Shown: positions 8,043 to 17,203, counted from the stretch's first letter. The stretch is 64,000 nucleotides of DNA from Brucella pseudogrignonensis (GCF_002252525.1 NZ_NNRM01000039.1:62001-126000), one strand, 5' to 3'. Numbers and translations are program-made. The notes: a model not told the origin generated them from the sequence alone.

Positions 8043-8879
8043 ATGATGAAAACACTCACCGCAGCGCTTTTGAGCTTCGTCGGCATCACAATCGCCGCAC
8101 CGGCGAACGCCGAATCCGTATGGGACAAGATCGAGCGGACCGGAGAAGTTGTGTGCGGCGGGGTCAGAAACTATCCGCCCACCTCGTTCCACGTCGGCGG
8201 CGAACTCGAATATGCTGGCTATGGTCCGCGGGTCTGTCGTCAGATGGCAGCCGATCTGGGCAAGGCAATGGGCAAAGATCTCAAGCTGAAATGGCGTGAA
8301 GTGACCTGGCAGAGCATTGTGCTCGACCTTCAATCGGGTCGTCTCGACATCTTTCCCGGTATGACCGCAACCGAAGAACGCAAGAAAGCGCTCGCGATGG
8401 CTGGCCCGGTCTGGCAGATGTCCGACTGCGTGATCGGTGCCAAAGGCAAGGAACCGATGAAAACATGGGCCGAGTATAATTCTCCCAATGTCACCTTTGC
8501 CATGGTGACCGGCGCAGCACAAACCGCCTTCATCAAGAAAAACATGCCTGACGCCAAGATCATGAGCCTGAAGGAGATGAGCGAAGCCATCATGGCCGTG
8601 CAGTCAGGTCGGGCAGACTATATGCTGCAGGAACTTCCAATCTGCATGAAGACCTTCGAAAGCGCGCGCGGCGCGTTCTCAAGCTACACCTTGCCAGAAC
8701 CCGTCCACGGCATTCCAGTCTCCGCCGCAACCCGCAAGGACGAGGATGGCCGCGTTCAGCAATTCCTGCAAACATGGGCTGACGAGAACCGCAGCAAGCA
8801 AACAATCGTGCCCCTGCTTCTCGAAGGTTTCAAAGATGCGGGCATGGATGTCACAACGCTCCAGAACATCCGTTTCTGA
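8043..8879 (+). CDS. Polar amino acid-type ABC transporter substrate-binding protein
   Basis: The open frame begins with TTG 8025; ATG 8043 is preferred because GAAGGGA lies at proper spacing. The first 22 or so residues form a signal peptide ending at PANA. The mature protein has the family 3 solute-binding pattern: GEVVCGGVRNYPPTSF, GYGPRVCRQMAADLGKAMG, LQSGRLDIFPGMTATEERKKAL and a late hinge region. It is divergent from the permease/ATPase genes and should supply substrate to them in the periplasm. Two extra cysteines (VVCGG and RVC; SDC) may form a disulphide. Ligand identity is not deducible; an amino acid, opine or related acid is likely. Confidence 0.9.
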   Translation: MMKTLTAALLSFVGITIAAPANAESVWDKIERTGEVVCGGVRNYPPTSFHVGGELEYAGYGPRVCRQMAADLGKAMGKDLKLKWREVTWQSIVLDLQSGRLDIFPGMTATEERKKALAMAGPVWQMSDCVIGAKGKEPMKTWAEYNSPNVTFAMVTGAAQTAFIKKNMPDAKIMSLKEMSEAIMAVQSGRADYMLQELPICMKTFESARGAFSSYTLPEPVHGIPVSAATRKDEDGRVQQFLQTWADENRSKQTIVPLLLEGFKDAGMDVTTLQNIRF

Positions 8880-9046
8880 CACCATCACGGAAGGTGCCGC
8901 AGCGCGGCATCTTCCTGATTGCCGCATCCTGCAGCTTTTGATTGTGGAGACGCCAAAAAAGTCTCTTCGCTCTTCAGGAACACAGGGTAAAAGATTGACG
9001 TGAGAATGGCATCGGCAATGCCATCGCAGCCAGAGGACAGGCATGT

Positions 9047-9829
9047 ATGGGACTGACCGAAGACGAGCATGATGACCCGATGATGGTCCGGGCGGTCGAA
9101 AAGGCCTTCCGTGTTCTGGAAGCGTTCGACCCACTGCATCCGCGCCAGACGTTGACCCAACTCGCGCAAAGAGCAGGAATCGATCGCTCCGCCGCGCAGC
9201 GCTTTGCCCATACGCTGCTGCATCTGGGCTATCTCCAAAAGGTACCCGGCAGCAAGACCTATGAGCTAGCAGCCAAGTCATTGAACATGGCCTATCGCTA
9301 CACACGTTCAAGCCTGCTGGTGCAAAGAGCGCATCCCTATCTGCTTCATCTCAACCGCAGCACCGGTGAAACCATCTCGCTCACGCTGCTTGACGACACC
9401 GATATTATCTATCTCGCCCGCTATCTCTCTGCCAATACGCTCGACAATGATGTCATTGTCGGCAGCAGGCTTCCCGCCTATTGTTCGGCAGCCGGCCTGG
9501 TCTTTCTTGCCGGACTGGAAGATGCTAAAATTCACGATATTCTGGCGCGCAGTGACCTGCGTGCCTATACGCCGAAAACCGTCTTTGATCCCGAAAAGAT
9601 CTGGCGACGCATCTCAGAGACAAGACAGCGCGGTTTTGCCATTGCCGAGGAACAGGTCTATACCAACGACATCGCGCTGGCAGCTCCCATCTATCTGCCG
9701 GACGGATACACAACCGCGGCGGCAGTCCTTGCTGCCTCCAATCTTCGCTACAATGAAGACACGCTCGTTCGGCAATTTGTGCCGATGATGATTTCGGCAA
9801 CCCGCTCCGTCACCCAGATTCTGGCTTAG
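9047..9829 (+). CDS. IclR family transcriptional regulator
   Basis: The 260-residue protein has an N-terminal winged helix (residues about 12-75; AFRVLEAFD, LTQLAQRAGIDRSAAQRFAHTL) and a C-terminal effector domain with SGETISLTLLDDTDIIYLAR, GSRLPAYCSAAG and FAIAEEQVYTNDIALAAPI, all usual for IclR proteins. It follows the binding-protein gene on the same strand by 167 bases and probably regulates the adjacent importer and hydroxyacid-catabolic operon. The start at 9047 has AGAGGA upstream; an ATG four bases earlier is out of frame. Confidence 0.9.
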   Translation: MGLTEDEHDDPMMVRAVEKAFRVLEAFDPLHPRQTLTQLAQRAGIDRSAAQRFAHTLLHLGYLQKVPGSKTYELAAKSLNMAYRYTRSSLLVQRAHPYLLHLNRSTGETISLTLLDDTDIIYLARYLSANTLDNDVIVGSRLPAYCSAAGLVFLAGLEDAKIHDILARSDLRAYTPKTVFDPEKIWRRISETRQRGFAIAEEQVYTNDIALAAPIYLPDGYTTAAAVLAASNLRYNEDTLVRQFVPMMISATRSVTQILA

Positions 9830-11000
9830 CTTCGGACGACTGCGCGGCAATCTCCACCCGGTTCTTGCCGTTCGACTTGGCTTGATAAAGCGCCCGATCC
9901 GCCTTGCGCAGAAGACTTTCGAAGCTCGATGAGGTCGCCCTTTTTTGAGCCACGCCGATCGATACTGTCACCGGCAATGCGTTCTCCCCTACTACGAACG
10001 GGCTCTCGGCGATGGTCCGACGGATGGCTTCTGTCGCGATCAGCGGCAATTCACTGTTGCGTTCGCCAAAGATGATGACAAATTCCTCGCCACCCGAGCG
10101 GGCAACAAAATCATCCGCCTGCATGCTCGCCTGCAGGCATGCTGCGACATGTTTGAGCACCTGATCACCGACCTCATGGCCATGATTGTCATTGATCCGC
10201 TTGAAGTCATCAATATCAAGGACAGCCACCACATGCGGCACCGGTAAATGCCTGACCCGCTCAAATCGCTCCGTCCCCACATCATTCAATGTCCGGCGAT
10301 TGGGCAATCCGGTGAGATAATCCTTTGATGCGACGCGTTCCCAGCGACGACGCACCTGATCTGTACACATCAAAATGAAAGCCGTGGTACCGATAATCGG
10401 CAGGATAGCCAGAAATACCGGGGTGATGGTATTCATCCAGTTGCTGTTGTCCGCAATGTCGAGCTGTGCACCGGCCTCTGTTGCAATATAGAACAAAGCT
10501 CTCAGTGCTGTTAAAACCAACGCCGCACAGTAAAGCGAGATCAGCATGATGCGGCTGCGGGAACCATCACGGTGGCGCTTGTCGGCAAGCAGCCGGATAC
10601 TGGCTGCCATCAGCCAGATCCAGACAACCGAAACCACCACGATCCGCGCCAGCGTGTCGGGAACAATGGCCAGAAAATACAGGAAAACCGCCATGCCAAG
10701 ACCGAAGACAAGCCATGGAAACAGATTGCCGCCGAGATTCTGGAACGTTCTGATCGCCCGGTAATAAAGGCAGAGCCCTGCAAAAAGACAACTATTGGCG
10801 ACCAGCACCGACAGGGTACGGGGCAGCCAGCCACCCACTGCAAAGGTCACGCAGCCCGCCGCAACGACAAGCGTCGCCCACACCCAGTTCATGGCAGCTG
10901 GGCGCAGCGAGACGGGGAAATCGCGGTTGATCGCACTGAGCATCGCGCCATTGGCAAGGATGATCATCGTGACGGTTAAATAAACAGATTTTGCGTCCAC
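9810..11000 (-). CDS. Membrane-bound GGDEF diguanylate cyclase
   Basis: GTG 11000, preceded by a strong AGGGGGCAGG site, gives 396 residues; the frame is open to TTG 11039. The N-terminal half has about six hydrophobic segments without a recognised sensory motif. The C-terminal GGDEF domain carries DYLTGLPNRR, VLDIDDFKRINDNHGHEVGDQVL and the catalytic SGGEEF near residues 303-307, so cyclic-di-GMP synthesis is expected. The inhibitory I-site position has Gln rather than Arg (QADD instead of RxxD), so product inhibition may be lost. The 3' end overlaps the convergent IclR gene by 20 bases. Confidence 0.9.
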   Translation of the reverse strand: MDAKSVYLTVTMIILANGAMLSAINRDFPVSLRPAAMNWVWATLVVAAGCVTFAVGGWLPRTLSVLVANSCLFAGLCLYYRAIRTFQNLGGNLFPWLVFGLGMAVFLYFLAIVPDTLARIVVVSVVWIWLMAASIRLLADKRHRDGSRSRIMLISLYCAALVLTALRALFYIATEAGAQLDIADNSNWMNTITPVFLAILPIIGTTAFILMCTDQVRRRWERVASKDYLTGLPNRRTLNDVGTERFERVRHLPVPHVVAVLDIDDFKRINDNHGHEVGDQVLKHVAACLQASMQADDFVARSGGEEFVIIFGERNSELPLIATEAIRRTIAESPFVVGENALPVTVSIGVAQKRATSSSFESLLRKADRALYQAKSNGKNRVEIAAQSSEAKPESG

Positions 11001-11039
11001 CCTGCCCCCTTGCCCTTCTCGTTTATTCAGACACGGCAA

Positions 11040-11358
11040 GCATGGCCGCAGCGCAACACTGTGCTGAGTGCCGCTCCATCTTGCACTTTGAAAACACCGT
11101 CACTTTCATATTGCCTGCAAGCAAAAGGGTAAAGCGGAATAGATTGGCACGGCCATTTCGGGCATTTGCAGCAGCCGCCGCCGCAAACACGGCCGTTAGA
11201 GAGTTATTCAGCTTTTATTCATCAAGTTTTCGCTAACAAAGTCGTGATCTTGCCGGAATTTGCGCTCAAGCAATGCGGATTAATAGCGCGAGACGGTCCG
11301 ATATAAGCCGCTCGTCCGTCGGTCACATCGACGTCTGCCGTCCTTAAGGAGAGGGATT
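11040..11358. other. Intergenic region upstream of the OmpA-family gene
   Basis: About 320 bases without a supported gene. It must hold divergent promoters for the diguanylate cyclase and the OmpA-family gene; a strong ribosome site (AAGGAGAGG) precedes 11359. I see no clear repeat or consensus promoter. Confidence 0.4.
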
Positions 11359-13611
11359 ATGAAAATTCGTTCCAAGCTTCTCGCAACCGTAGTGCTGCCG
11401 GCACTCTCTGCCTCCATGATGATGCAGCCGGTCAACGCACAGCTGCTCAGCGAGCCGGCCATCCTGCTTGCGCAGGATAGCGGTGAGCAGGACTCAGACG
11501 CCGAAACGCTAAGGCAGCAACAGGCCGAAGAAATGCAGCGGGCAGCCGAGGAGGCTCAAAGGGAGGCAGCCGAACAGCAGCGCGCCGCAGAAGAAGAAAC
11601 ACGACGCAACGCTGAAGAACAACAGCGTGCAGCACAGCAAGAAGCGGACCGACAGGCCGAGCAACAGCAGCGCGCTGCTGAACAAGCGCAACGTGAAGCC
11701 GCAGAGCAGCAACGCGCGGCAGACGAACAAAATGCCATTGAAGAGGAAGCACGTCGCAAACAGGCTGAGGATGCGGCCCGTCAGGCCGCCCTGCAACAAA
11801 AAGCGGCCGAAGAACAGGCAAAACGTGAAGCCGAGCAGCAACAAAAAGCCGCTGATGAGCAAGCGCAGCGTCAGGCTGAAGAGCAAAGACAGGCAGAGGA
11901 GAAGGCTCGTCGCGAAGCGGCAGAACAGCAGCCGAGCATTGAGCAGCAAAAGACGATAGAGGACGAAGCCAAAAGAAAGGCACGCGAAGCGACAGAACCC
12001 GCACCCGCGCAGGACAATGCCCAACCCGCGCCAACACCGCAGGAACAGCCGCCCCAGGCCGATCCGCAGCCGCCTGTAGCGCCGCAACCCCAAGCGCAGC
12101 CACAAGCGCAACCACAAGCGCCTGAGCCGGATCCCGAACAACCCGCCGCGCGGCCACAACGATCTGACGCGCCCGCACTGCCCGACAATCCTCAGGCGCC
12201 CGCAGATACGGGCGCTCCGGCAAGCTCCGACACCGATAGCGGCGCCATGCCGCAAGAGCAACCTGAAGGTGAGAAGCCGCAAGTTGTGCCGCCGGAAAAT
12301 GCCGCACAGAATCCGCCTTCTGAAATCATCGACGAACGCACGCCGGAACTCAAGGAGCAGATTGCTCGCGATCCAGCCAGCACGGACGAGACCGTCGTGC
12401 TGCCGGTCGAAAACGGGGCTGCCATTCTCGATAGCGACAAAGATGCTGACAATTTCGGCGGTAAACAATCGCGGGAAGAGCGCCGCAAATTGCGGGAGCA
12501 GCAGCGTGCGACAGAGGAGCAGAAGCTGCCGCCCCCAGTTGATGACGCTGCAGCTCAGGTCGAAATTCCAGATAATCTGAAGGCCGCACTACCGCAAAAA
12601 ATTGAGGCAAACCTCAAAGAGGAAGGCACACGCGTCAAAGACGCGCCGGCTTTCATGGTTCCTGAGACGACAAACATCGTCAATAACACGGTCGTTAACA
12701 ACACTGTCATCAACAACACGACAGTCAACAACACGACTATCAACGACAATGTGACGAATGTGAAGATCATCGAGCAGATCGATAACCGGGTCATTCTGGA
12801 TGCCGGCGATCGCATCTTTGTGCGTGGCGATGATCGTCCTCGCCTGCGCCGCAATGCCGAGAACACCTATTATGATGAGCTGCCCCGTGGGCGCTTGCGC
12901 GAGACGATTGTGCGCCCTGGCGGGCATGAAATCGTAACGGTTTATGACCGTTATGGCGATATCCTGCAGCGCTCTCGCATTGACCGCGATGGAAATGAAT
13001 ATCTGATGATTTATGCGCCTGAGTATGACGATAGCCCGCGTGCGGCAATATTCGACGTCGGCTATGATCTGCCTCCGATGCGACTGACAATTCCGGTCAA
13101 CGACTACATTATCGATGTGGCGCAGGATCCGGAGCGCGACTTCTACGACTTTTTGGCAATGCCACCTGTGGAGCGTGTTGAACGCGTCTATACCATCGAT
13201 GAGGTGCGGCACTCCGCACGCCTGCGGGATAAAGTGCGCCGCATCGATCTCGATACAATCCATTTCGCCACCGGCAGTGCCGAGGTGTCCTTGTCACAGG
13301 CCAAGACACTGCGAAAGGTCGCCAATGCCATTCAAAAGGTCTTGGCCAAGGATCCTGGCGAAACCTTCTTCATTGAAGGCCATACAGATGCTGTCGGCTC
13401 TGATCGTTCCAACCTGGTTCTCTCAGATCGGCGCGCGGAATCGGTCGCAAACCTCCTGACCGAGGTTTACGACATCCCGGCAGAAAATCTGGTCACACAA
13501 GGTTATGGCGAGCGCTTTCTGAAAATCCGCACCCAGGCAGCGGAACAGGAAAACAGACGCGTGACGATCCGACGTGTCACACCGTTGGTTCGACCTGTCG
13601 CACAACGTTGA
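11359..13611 (+). CDS. Large OmpA-family outer-membrane-associated protein with Ala/Gln/Glu-rich coiled-coil region
   Basis: The protein has 750 residues. A signal peptide ends near residue 27 (PVNA). Residues about 45-215 are an Ala/Gln/Glu/Arg-rich repetitive helical region, residues about 215-330 are Pro/Gln-rich, and near 438-466 there is a short Asn-Thr repeat (units of VNNT/INNT). The C-terminal OmpA peptidoglycan-binding domain begins near 629 and contains IHFATGSAEVS, FFIEGHTDAVGSD and LSDRRAESVANLL, ending with ENRRVTIRR. The domain should bind peptidoglycan; the long helical arm could span the periplasm. It is monocistronic with a good terminator after it. Homologues occur in Brucella relatives, but the repeat region will vary. 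Confidence 0.88.
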   Translation: MKIRSKLLATVVLPALSASMMMQPVNAQLLSEPAILLAQDSGEQDSDAETLRQQQAEEMQRAAEEAQREAAEQQRAAEEETRRNAEEQQRAAQQEADRQAEQQQRAAEQAQREAAEQQRAADEQNAIEEEARRKQAEDAARQAALQQKAAEEQAKREAEQQQKAADEQAQRQAEEQRQAEEKARREAAEQQPSIEQQKTIEDEAKRKAREATEPAPAQDNAQPAPTPQEQPPQADPQPPVAPQPQAQPQAQPQAPEPDPEQPAARPQRSDAPALPDNPQAPADTGAPASSDTDSGAMPQEQPEGEKPQVVPPENAAQNPPSEIIDERTPELKEQIARDPASTDETVVLPVENGAAILDSDKDADNFGGKQSREERRKLREQQRATEEQKLPPPVDDAAAQVEIPDNLKAALPQKIEANLKEEGTRVKDAPAFMVPETTNIVNNTVVNNTVINNTTVNNTTINDNVTNVKIIEQIDNRVILDAGDRIFVRGDDRPRLRRNAENTYYDELPRGRLRETIVRPGGHEIVTVYDRYGDILQRSRIDRDGNEYLMIYAPEYDDSPRAAIFDVGYDLPPMRLTIPVNDYIIDVAQDPERDFYDFLAMPPVERVERVYTIDEVRHSARLRDKVRRIDLDTIHFATGSAEVSLSQAKTLRKVANAIQKVLAKDPGETFFIEGHTDAVGSDRSNLVLSDRRAESVANLLTEVYDIPAENLVTQGYGERFLKIRTQAAEQENRRVTIRRVTPLVRPVAQR

Positions 13612-13626
13612 TCATCGCATTTTCAG

Positions 13627-13656
13627 GGCCAGATCTCGTATCTGGCCTTTTTTTTT
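13627..13656 (+). terminator. Rho-independent terminator after the OmpA-family gene
   Basis: GGCCAGAT-CTCGT-ATCTGGCC forms an 8-bp perfect stem followed by nine T residues, 16 bases after the stop codon. Confidence 0.92.
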
Positions 13657-13863
13657 AGAAAGGGCGGAAATACGTCATTTGCCTGATAGATAATATGAGC
13701 AGAACTTCATATAGACTTTGTATAAACCCGGTAATGTTTGAATATGAAGAAACATCAGGCACAGGCAAACATTGGCTCGAGCGATCCGGCTAGGAATGAG
13801 AAGCCTGTTATTTTAATGTACTGGAGCGTGCCAGAAAGCACATTTTTACGGCGCGTTTGAATT

Positions 13864-13947
13864 AACTGAAGGAACTGGTTCGCAATGCAATCGATCTATG
13901 CGAGGAAATCTTGAATGGTGCGTCCGATCAATGCACCGACAACCGCA
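13864..13947 (+). pseudogene. Possible remnant related to the following small gene
   Basis: A 27-codon stretch reading LVRNAIDLCEEILNGASDQ before its stop closely resembles the C-terminus of the next small protein (SVINLCEEIIYGPENQ). It has no good start codon and overlaps the start of that gene in another frame. It may be a decayed tandem copy; similarity by chance is possible because the match is short. Confidence 0.3.
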
Positions 13948-14121
13948 ATGGGTGAAAGCAAGTATCGGTTCGAATGCGACTTCGCGCTTGAACCAGCCTT
14001 TCAAAAATTGGTTGATGAGGCCGAAAATGCCGGGTGGGATCGGTTACAGATCGCACTATCAGTTATCAACCTCTGTGAAGAGATTATTTATGGCCCTGAA
14101 AACCAGGAAGGGCACAGCTAG
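13915..14121 (+). CDS. Small hypothetical protein (68 aa)
   Basis: ATG 13915 has GAGGAA eight bases upstream. The product is acidic and predicted helical (residues about 25-58: ALEPAFQKLVDEAENAGW, then IALSVINLCEEIIYG), without a signal peptide or membrane segment. I do not recognise the family. It stands alone between the OmpA terminator and the convergent dehydrogenase gene. An upstream fragment resembling its C-terminus suggests the gene was once duplicated. Confidence 0.55.
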   Translation: MVRPINAPTTAMGESKYRFECDFALEPAFQKLVDEAENAGWDRLQIALSVINLCEEIIYGPENQEGHS

Positions 14122-14160
14122 GCCGCACCCTTCTGACACCAATCTTAAAAATCAGTGCTT

Positions 14161-15171
14161 TCAATCAGCAAAAAACTGAACCTTCATCGTCGCAGGATCA
14201 CCACCCTGTTTTGTGAAGAAAGGCAGCATTTCCTCAATCGGAAGGCGATGTGAAATGAGGCGCGCCATTTCACCTTTGTCCTTTTGAAGGATTTCAAGCG
14301 CCTGCGGAATATTGCGATTAAGCGAATGCGAACCAGCAACACGGATCTGACGCCGGAAGATTTCAAATGGCGGCACCGAGATACGCGCATCGGGCGCGCA
14401 GACGCCAAACACCAGCACCGTACCACCATCGGCCGTAAAGCTGACCATGCCTTCCACGACTTTCGCAATGCCCGTCGCGTCAGCCACAAAATCAAAGCTC
14501 TTCTTGCGGGCGTCAAGTTCAGCGGAGCCTGACACAACCGGCTCAAGGCCGAGGCTTTCACTAAAAGCCAGACGATGTTCGTTGATGTCCGCCACAGCGA
14601 CTTTTTCAACGCCTTGCGCTTTGAGAGACAGCGCAAGCAGCAGACCGATTGGTCCTGCCCCGAAAACCAGTGCCGTTTCAGAGCCTTGCGGACCCGTTTT
14701 CAACCCCGCCGCGCCAAGCCCGTTGAGAACGCAGGCCAGCGGCTCAGCAAGGGCCGCGACATCAAATGGCAAGTTGCCAATCGGGTGAAGATGCTGCGCA
14801 TGCACAAGGCTTTTATCGGCAAAGCCCCCATTATGGGTGACGCCATAGGCTTTCAGCTCAGCACATAGATTGGTCAGTCCCTTGCGGCAAGCCCGACAGT
14901 GACCGCAGGGAATATTCGGGTCGACGGCCACCCGATCGCCCGGCTTCACATTGGTCACGTCTTCCGCGACCGCAATCACCACACCTGCATATTCATGCCC
15001 CGGCACAAGCGGAAACGCGCTTGATCCATAACGGCCATGCAACACGTCGATATCGGTGTGGCACAGACCTGAAGCCTTGACATCAATCAAGGCATGTCCG
15101 GGCTTGAGCTCTGGGTCAGGGAGCTGGGCAAGCGCCGCGATCCCATGACCGGTAAAATAAATGGCTTTCAT
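14161..15171 (-). CDS. Zinc-dependent medium-chain polyol dehydrogenase (D-altritol/sorbitol-type)
   Basis: ATG 15171 gives the expected N-terminus MKAIYFTGHG and 336 residues; the frame is open further upstream. Catalytic zinc ligands are in SGLCHTDID and GHEYAGVV, structural-zinc cysteines in CGHCRACRKGLTNLC, and the NAD-binding glycine motif is VFGAGPIGLL. This PF00107/PF08240 family oxidises polyols or alcohols. In Agrobacterium a PF00107 member in an equivalent neighbourhood oxidises D-altritol to D-tagatose, and the presence of a PfkB kinase and a GatZ-type protein nearby makes that activity likely here too. It is the last gene of the minus-strand polyol operon. Confidence 0.88.
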   Translation of the reverse strand: MKAIYFTGHGIAALAQLPDPELKPGHALIDVKASGLCHTDIDVLHGRYGSSAFPLVPGHEYAGVVIAVAEDVTNVKPGDRVAVDPNIPCGHCRACRKGLTNLCAELKAYGVTHNGGFADKSLVHAQHLHPIGNLPFDVAALAEPLACVLNGLGAAGLKTGPQGSETALVFGAGPIGLLLALSLKAQGVEKVAVADINEHRLAFSESLGLEPVVSGSAELDARKKSFDFVADATGIAKVVEGMVSFTADGGTVLVFGVCAPDARISVPPFEIFRRQIRVAGSHSLNRNIPQALEILQKDKGEMARLISHRLPIEEMLPFFTKQGGDPATMKVQFFAD

Positions 15172-15190
15172 TTCTGCACCTAAAAATGGC

Positions 15191-15961
15191 TCAAGCCATC
15201 CAGTTTCCGCCATCGACACCAAATGTCTGGGCGAGGATGTAATTGCTTTCCGAAGAAGCCAGGAAAATCGCCATGCCGGTAATGTCTTCCGGGTCTGCAA
15301 AGCGGCCAATCGGAACAGACTTCGCAACTGAAGCCTTCTTTTCGCCCGGCTTCAAGCCCTCCCACTTGGCAAAATTCGCATCAACCACATCCCAATGCTC
15401 GCCATCCACGACGCCGGGTGCAATCGCATTGACCTGGATATTGTGTTTGACCAGTGCAAGGGCGGCCGATTGTGTAGCCGAGATGATTGCTGCTTTTGAC
15501 AGACAATAAAGCGTCACCAGCCCCTCTCCGCGGCGCCCTGCCTGGCTTGCCATATTGATGATCTTGCCACCACGACCCCGCGCGATCATCACATTCGACA
15601 CCGCTTTCATCATGAACAGCGGGCCTTTGAGGTTGATGCCAAGAACACGCTCATAGCTCTCTTCGGTAATGGCATTGATGGGCGCCATATCGAAAATCGC
15701 AGCATTATTGACCAGAATATCGATGCCACCATATTCCTTGTCGACTGCGGCCACCACCTTTTCAATATCTGCAAGGTTGGTGACATCAAGCTTCACCGCT
15801 GTCACCCCATCACCCAGGCTTTTCGCCGCTTCCTCTGCGCGTTCGATGTTGATATCGGCGATGATCACCCTGGCCCCCTCACGCGCATAGGCTTCAGCAA
15901 AGCCAAGACCAATACCGCGTGCAGCGCCTGTGATGAGGGCAACCTTATCTTTCAGTCTCAT
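15191..15961 (-). CDS. SDR-family polyol (sorbitol/galactitol) dehydrogenase
   Basis: The 256-residue classical short-chain dehydrogenase has the NAD motif TGAARGIGLG, NNAA, the catalytic Ser-Tyr-Lys set (ASQAGRRGEGLVTLYCLSKAA) and the C-terminal DGGNWM typical of the SmoS sorbitol/galactitol 2-dehydrogenase group. ATG 15961 has GGAGAA upstream. It lies 19 bases from the zinc dehydrogenase and downstream of a MalFGK-type importer. I infer oxidation of an imported hexitol (galactitol to tagatose, or sorbitol to fructose); the enantiomer and substrate need assay. Confidence 0.88.
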   Translation of the reverse strand: MRLKDKVALITGAARGIGLGFAEAYAREGARVIIADINIERAEEAAKSLGDGVTAVKLDVTNLADIEKVVAAVDKEYGGIDILVNNAAIFDMAPINAITEESYERVLGINLKGPLFMMKAVSNVMIARGRGGKIINMASQAGRRGEGLVTLYCLSKAAIISATQSAALALVKHNIQVNAIAPGVVDGEHWDVVDANFAKWEGLKPGEKKASVAKSVPIGRFADPEDITGMAIFLASSESNYILAQTFGVDGGNWMA

Positions 15962-16065
15962 GAGAATTCTCCGGAAAATTATTGCGTGCAGTCAAAGCGC
16001 ATCCCGCCAGTGCCAACAGGCCTTCGGACTGGATGCGCGGGATCGAAATCAGCGCATGACACGCT

Positions 16066-17193
16066 CTAACGATGCGTTTTCTTTTCAGACAACAGAAGCG
16101 GATGCCGCTCTCGACGCTCCAATGCCAGACCATCCGATTTGAAGAGATGTGCATCCGCTGGATTGAAACCAAGTCGGGCGGTCTCATGCGTGCGCGCCGT
16201 GCTGCTGCCACCGGCTTCAGCGACAATCAGCTCCTTGGCTGCAGAGTTCTGGACGTAAAGATAGGTCTCCCCGCCCAGCCGCTCCACCACCATGATTTCA
16301 CCATCCAGAATGCCGTCATCCGCCGGATGAAGATGCTCCGGGCGAACCCCCAGAACCAGCGCGCCACCCGGTTCCATCCCAGCGGCCGTAACCGGAACCG
16401 TGACGGTATTGCCATTGCTCAGTTCAACCGTCACCCCGTCGCTGCCGGTGGACTTAACCTTCACATCGATGAAATTCATCGTCGGTGAGCCGATAAACCC
16501 GGCCACAAAGCGATTGACCGGATGATGATAAAGTTCGAGCGGCGACCCCATCTGTTCAACCCGGCCATCGCGCAGCACCACGATCTTGTCTGCGAGCGTC
16601 ATCGCCTCGACCTGATCATGCGTCACATAGATCATGGTTGCGTTCAAACGGTCATGCAGACGCGCAAGCTCGATGCGCATCTGAACGCGCAACGCAGCAT
16701 CGAGGTTGGACAATGGCTCATCAAACAGGAAGATTTTAGGCTCGCGCACCATTGCGCGGCCTATGGCAACACGCTGACGCTGACCACCGGAGAGCTGGCG
16801 CGGCTTGCGATCGAGAAGCTTGTCGAGCTGAAGCGTCCTTGCCACCTCCTCGACCTTGCGCTCGCGTTCGGTCTTGGACACCCCTGCAAGCTTGAGGGCA
16901 AAACCCATATTGTCGCGCACATTCATATGGGGATACAAAGCATAGGTCTGGAAAACCATCGCCAGGCCGCGTTCGTCAGGTGGCACATCATTGCAGTTTT
17001 GGCCGTCAATCGTCAGATCACCGCCGGTGATTTCCTCCAAGCCGGCGATCATCCGCAGCAGCGTTGATTTTCCCGAGCCGGACGGACCGACAAAGACCAC
17101 GAATTCCCGGTCTTCAATATTGAGATCGACGCCCTGGATGACATCGACATTGCCATAGGATTTTGTCGCGTTATGAAAAGAAAGCGTAGCCAT
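16066..17193 (-). CDS. Carbohydrate ABC transporter ATPase (MalK/UgpC/SmoK-like)
   Basis: The protein has 375 residues. Walker A GPSGSGKST, signature [15 protein letters not shown], Walker [13 protein letters not shown] and switch YVTHDQ are intact, followed by the C-terminal OB-fold (MOP-like) regulatory region (VLGVRPEHL, LGGETYLYVQ) that characterises MalK-type ATPases. It lies directly after two permease genes and a binding-protein gene and should energise that importer. Its length and regulatory domain are normal. Confidence 0.92.
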   Translation of the reverse strand: MATLSFHNATKSYGNVDVIQGVDLNIEDREFVVFVGPSGSGKSTLLRMIAGLEEITGGDLTIDGQNCNDVPPDERGLAMVFQTYALYPHMNVRDNMGFALKLAGVSKTERERKVEEVARTLQLDKLLDRKPRQLSGGQRQRVAIGRAMVREPKIFLFDEPLSNLDAALRVQMRIELARLHDRLNATMIYVTHDQVEAMTLADKIVVLRDGRVEQMGSPLELYHHPVNRFVAGFIGSPTMNFIDVKVKSTGSDGVTVELSNGNTVTVPVTAAGMEPGGALVLGVRPEHLHPADDGILDGEIMVVERLGGETYLYVQNSAAKELIVAEAGGSSTARTHETARLGFNPADAHLFKSDGLALERRERHPLLLSEKKTHR

Positions 17194-17203
17194 TTGGTTC
17201 CCT

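Noticed and set aside
11509-12468. 319-codon minus-strand frame opposite the OmpA-family repeat region
   Set aside because: A Leu/Arg/Cys-rich shadow of the Ala/Gln/Glu repeats, with no ribosome site or domain.
13744-13860. 38-codon ORF starting MKKHQAQANIG
   Set aside because: No ribosome site and no recognised feature; it may be chance.
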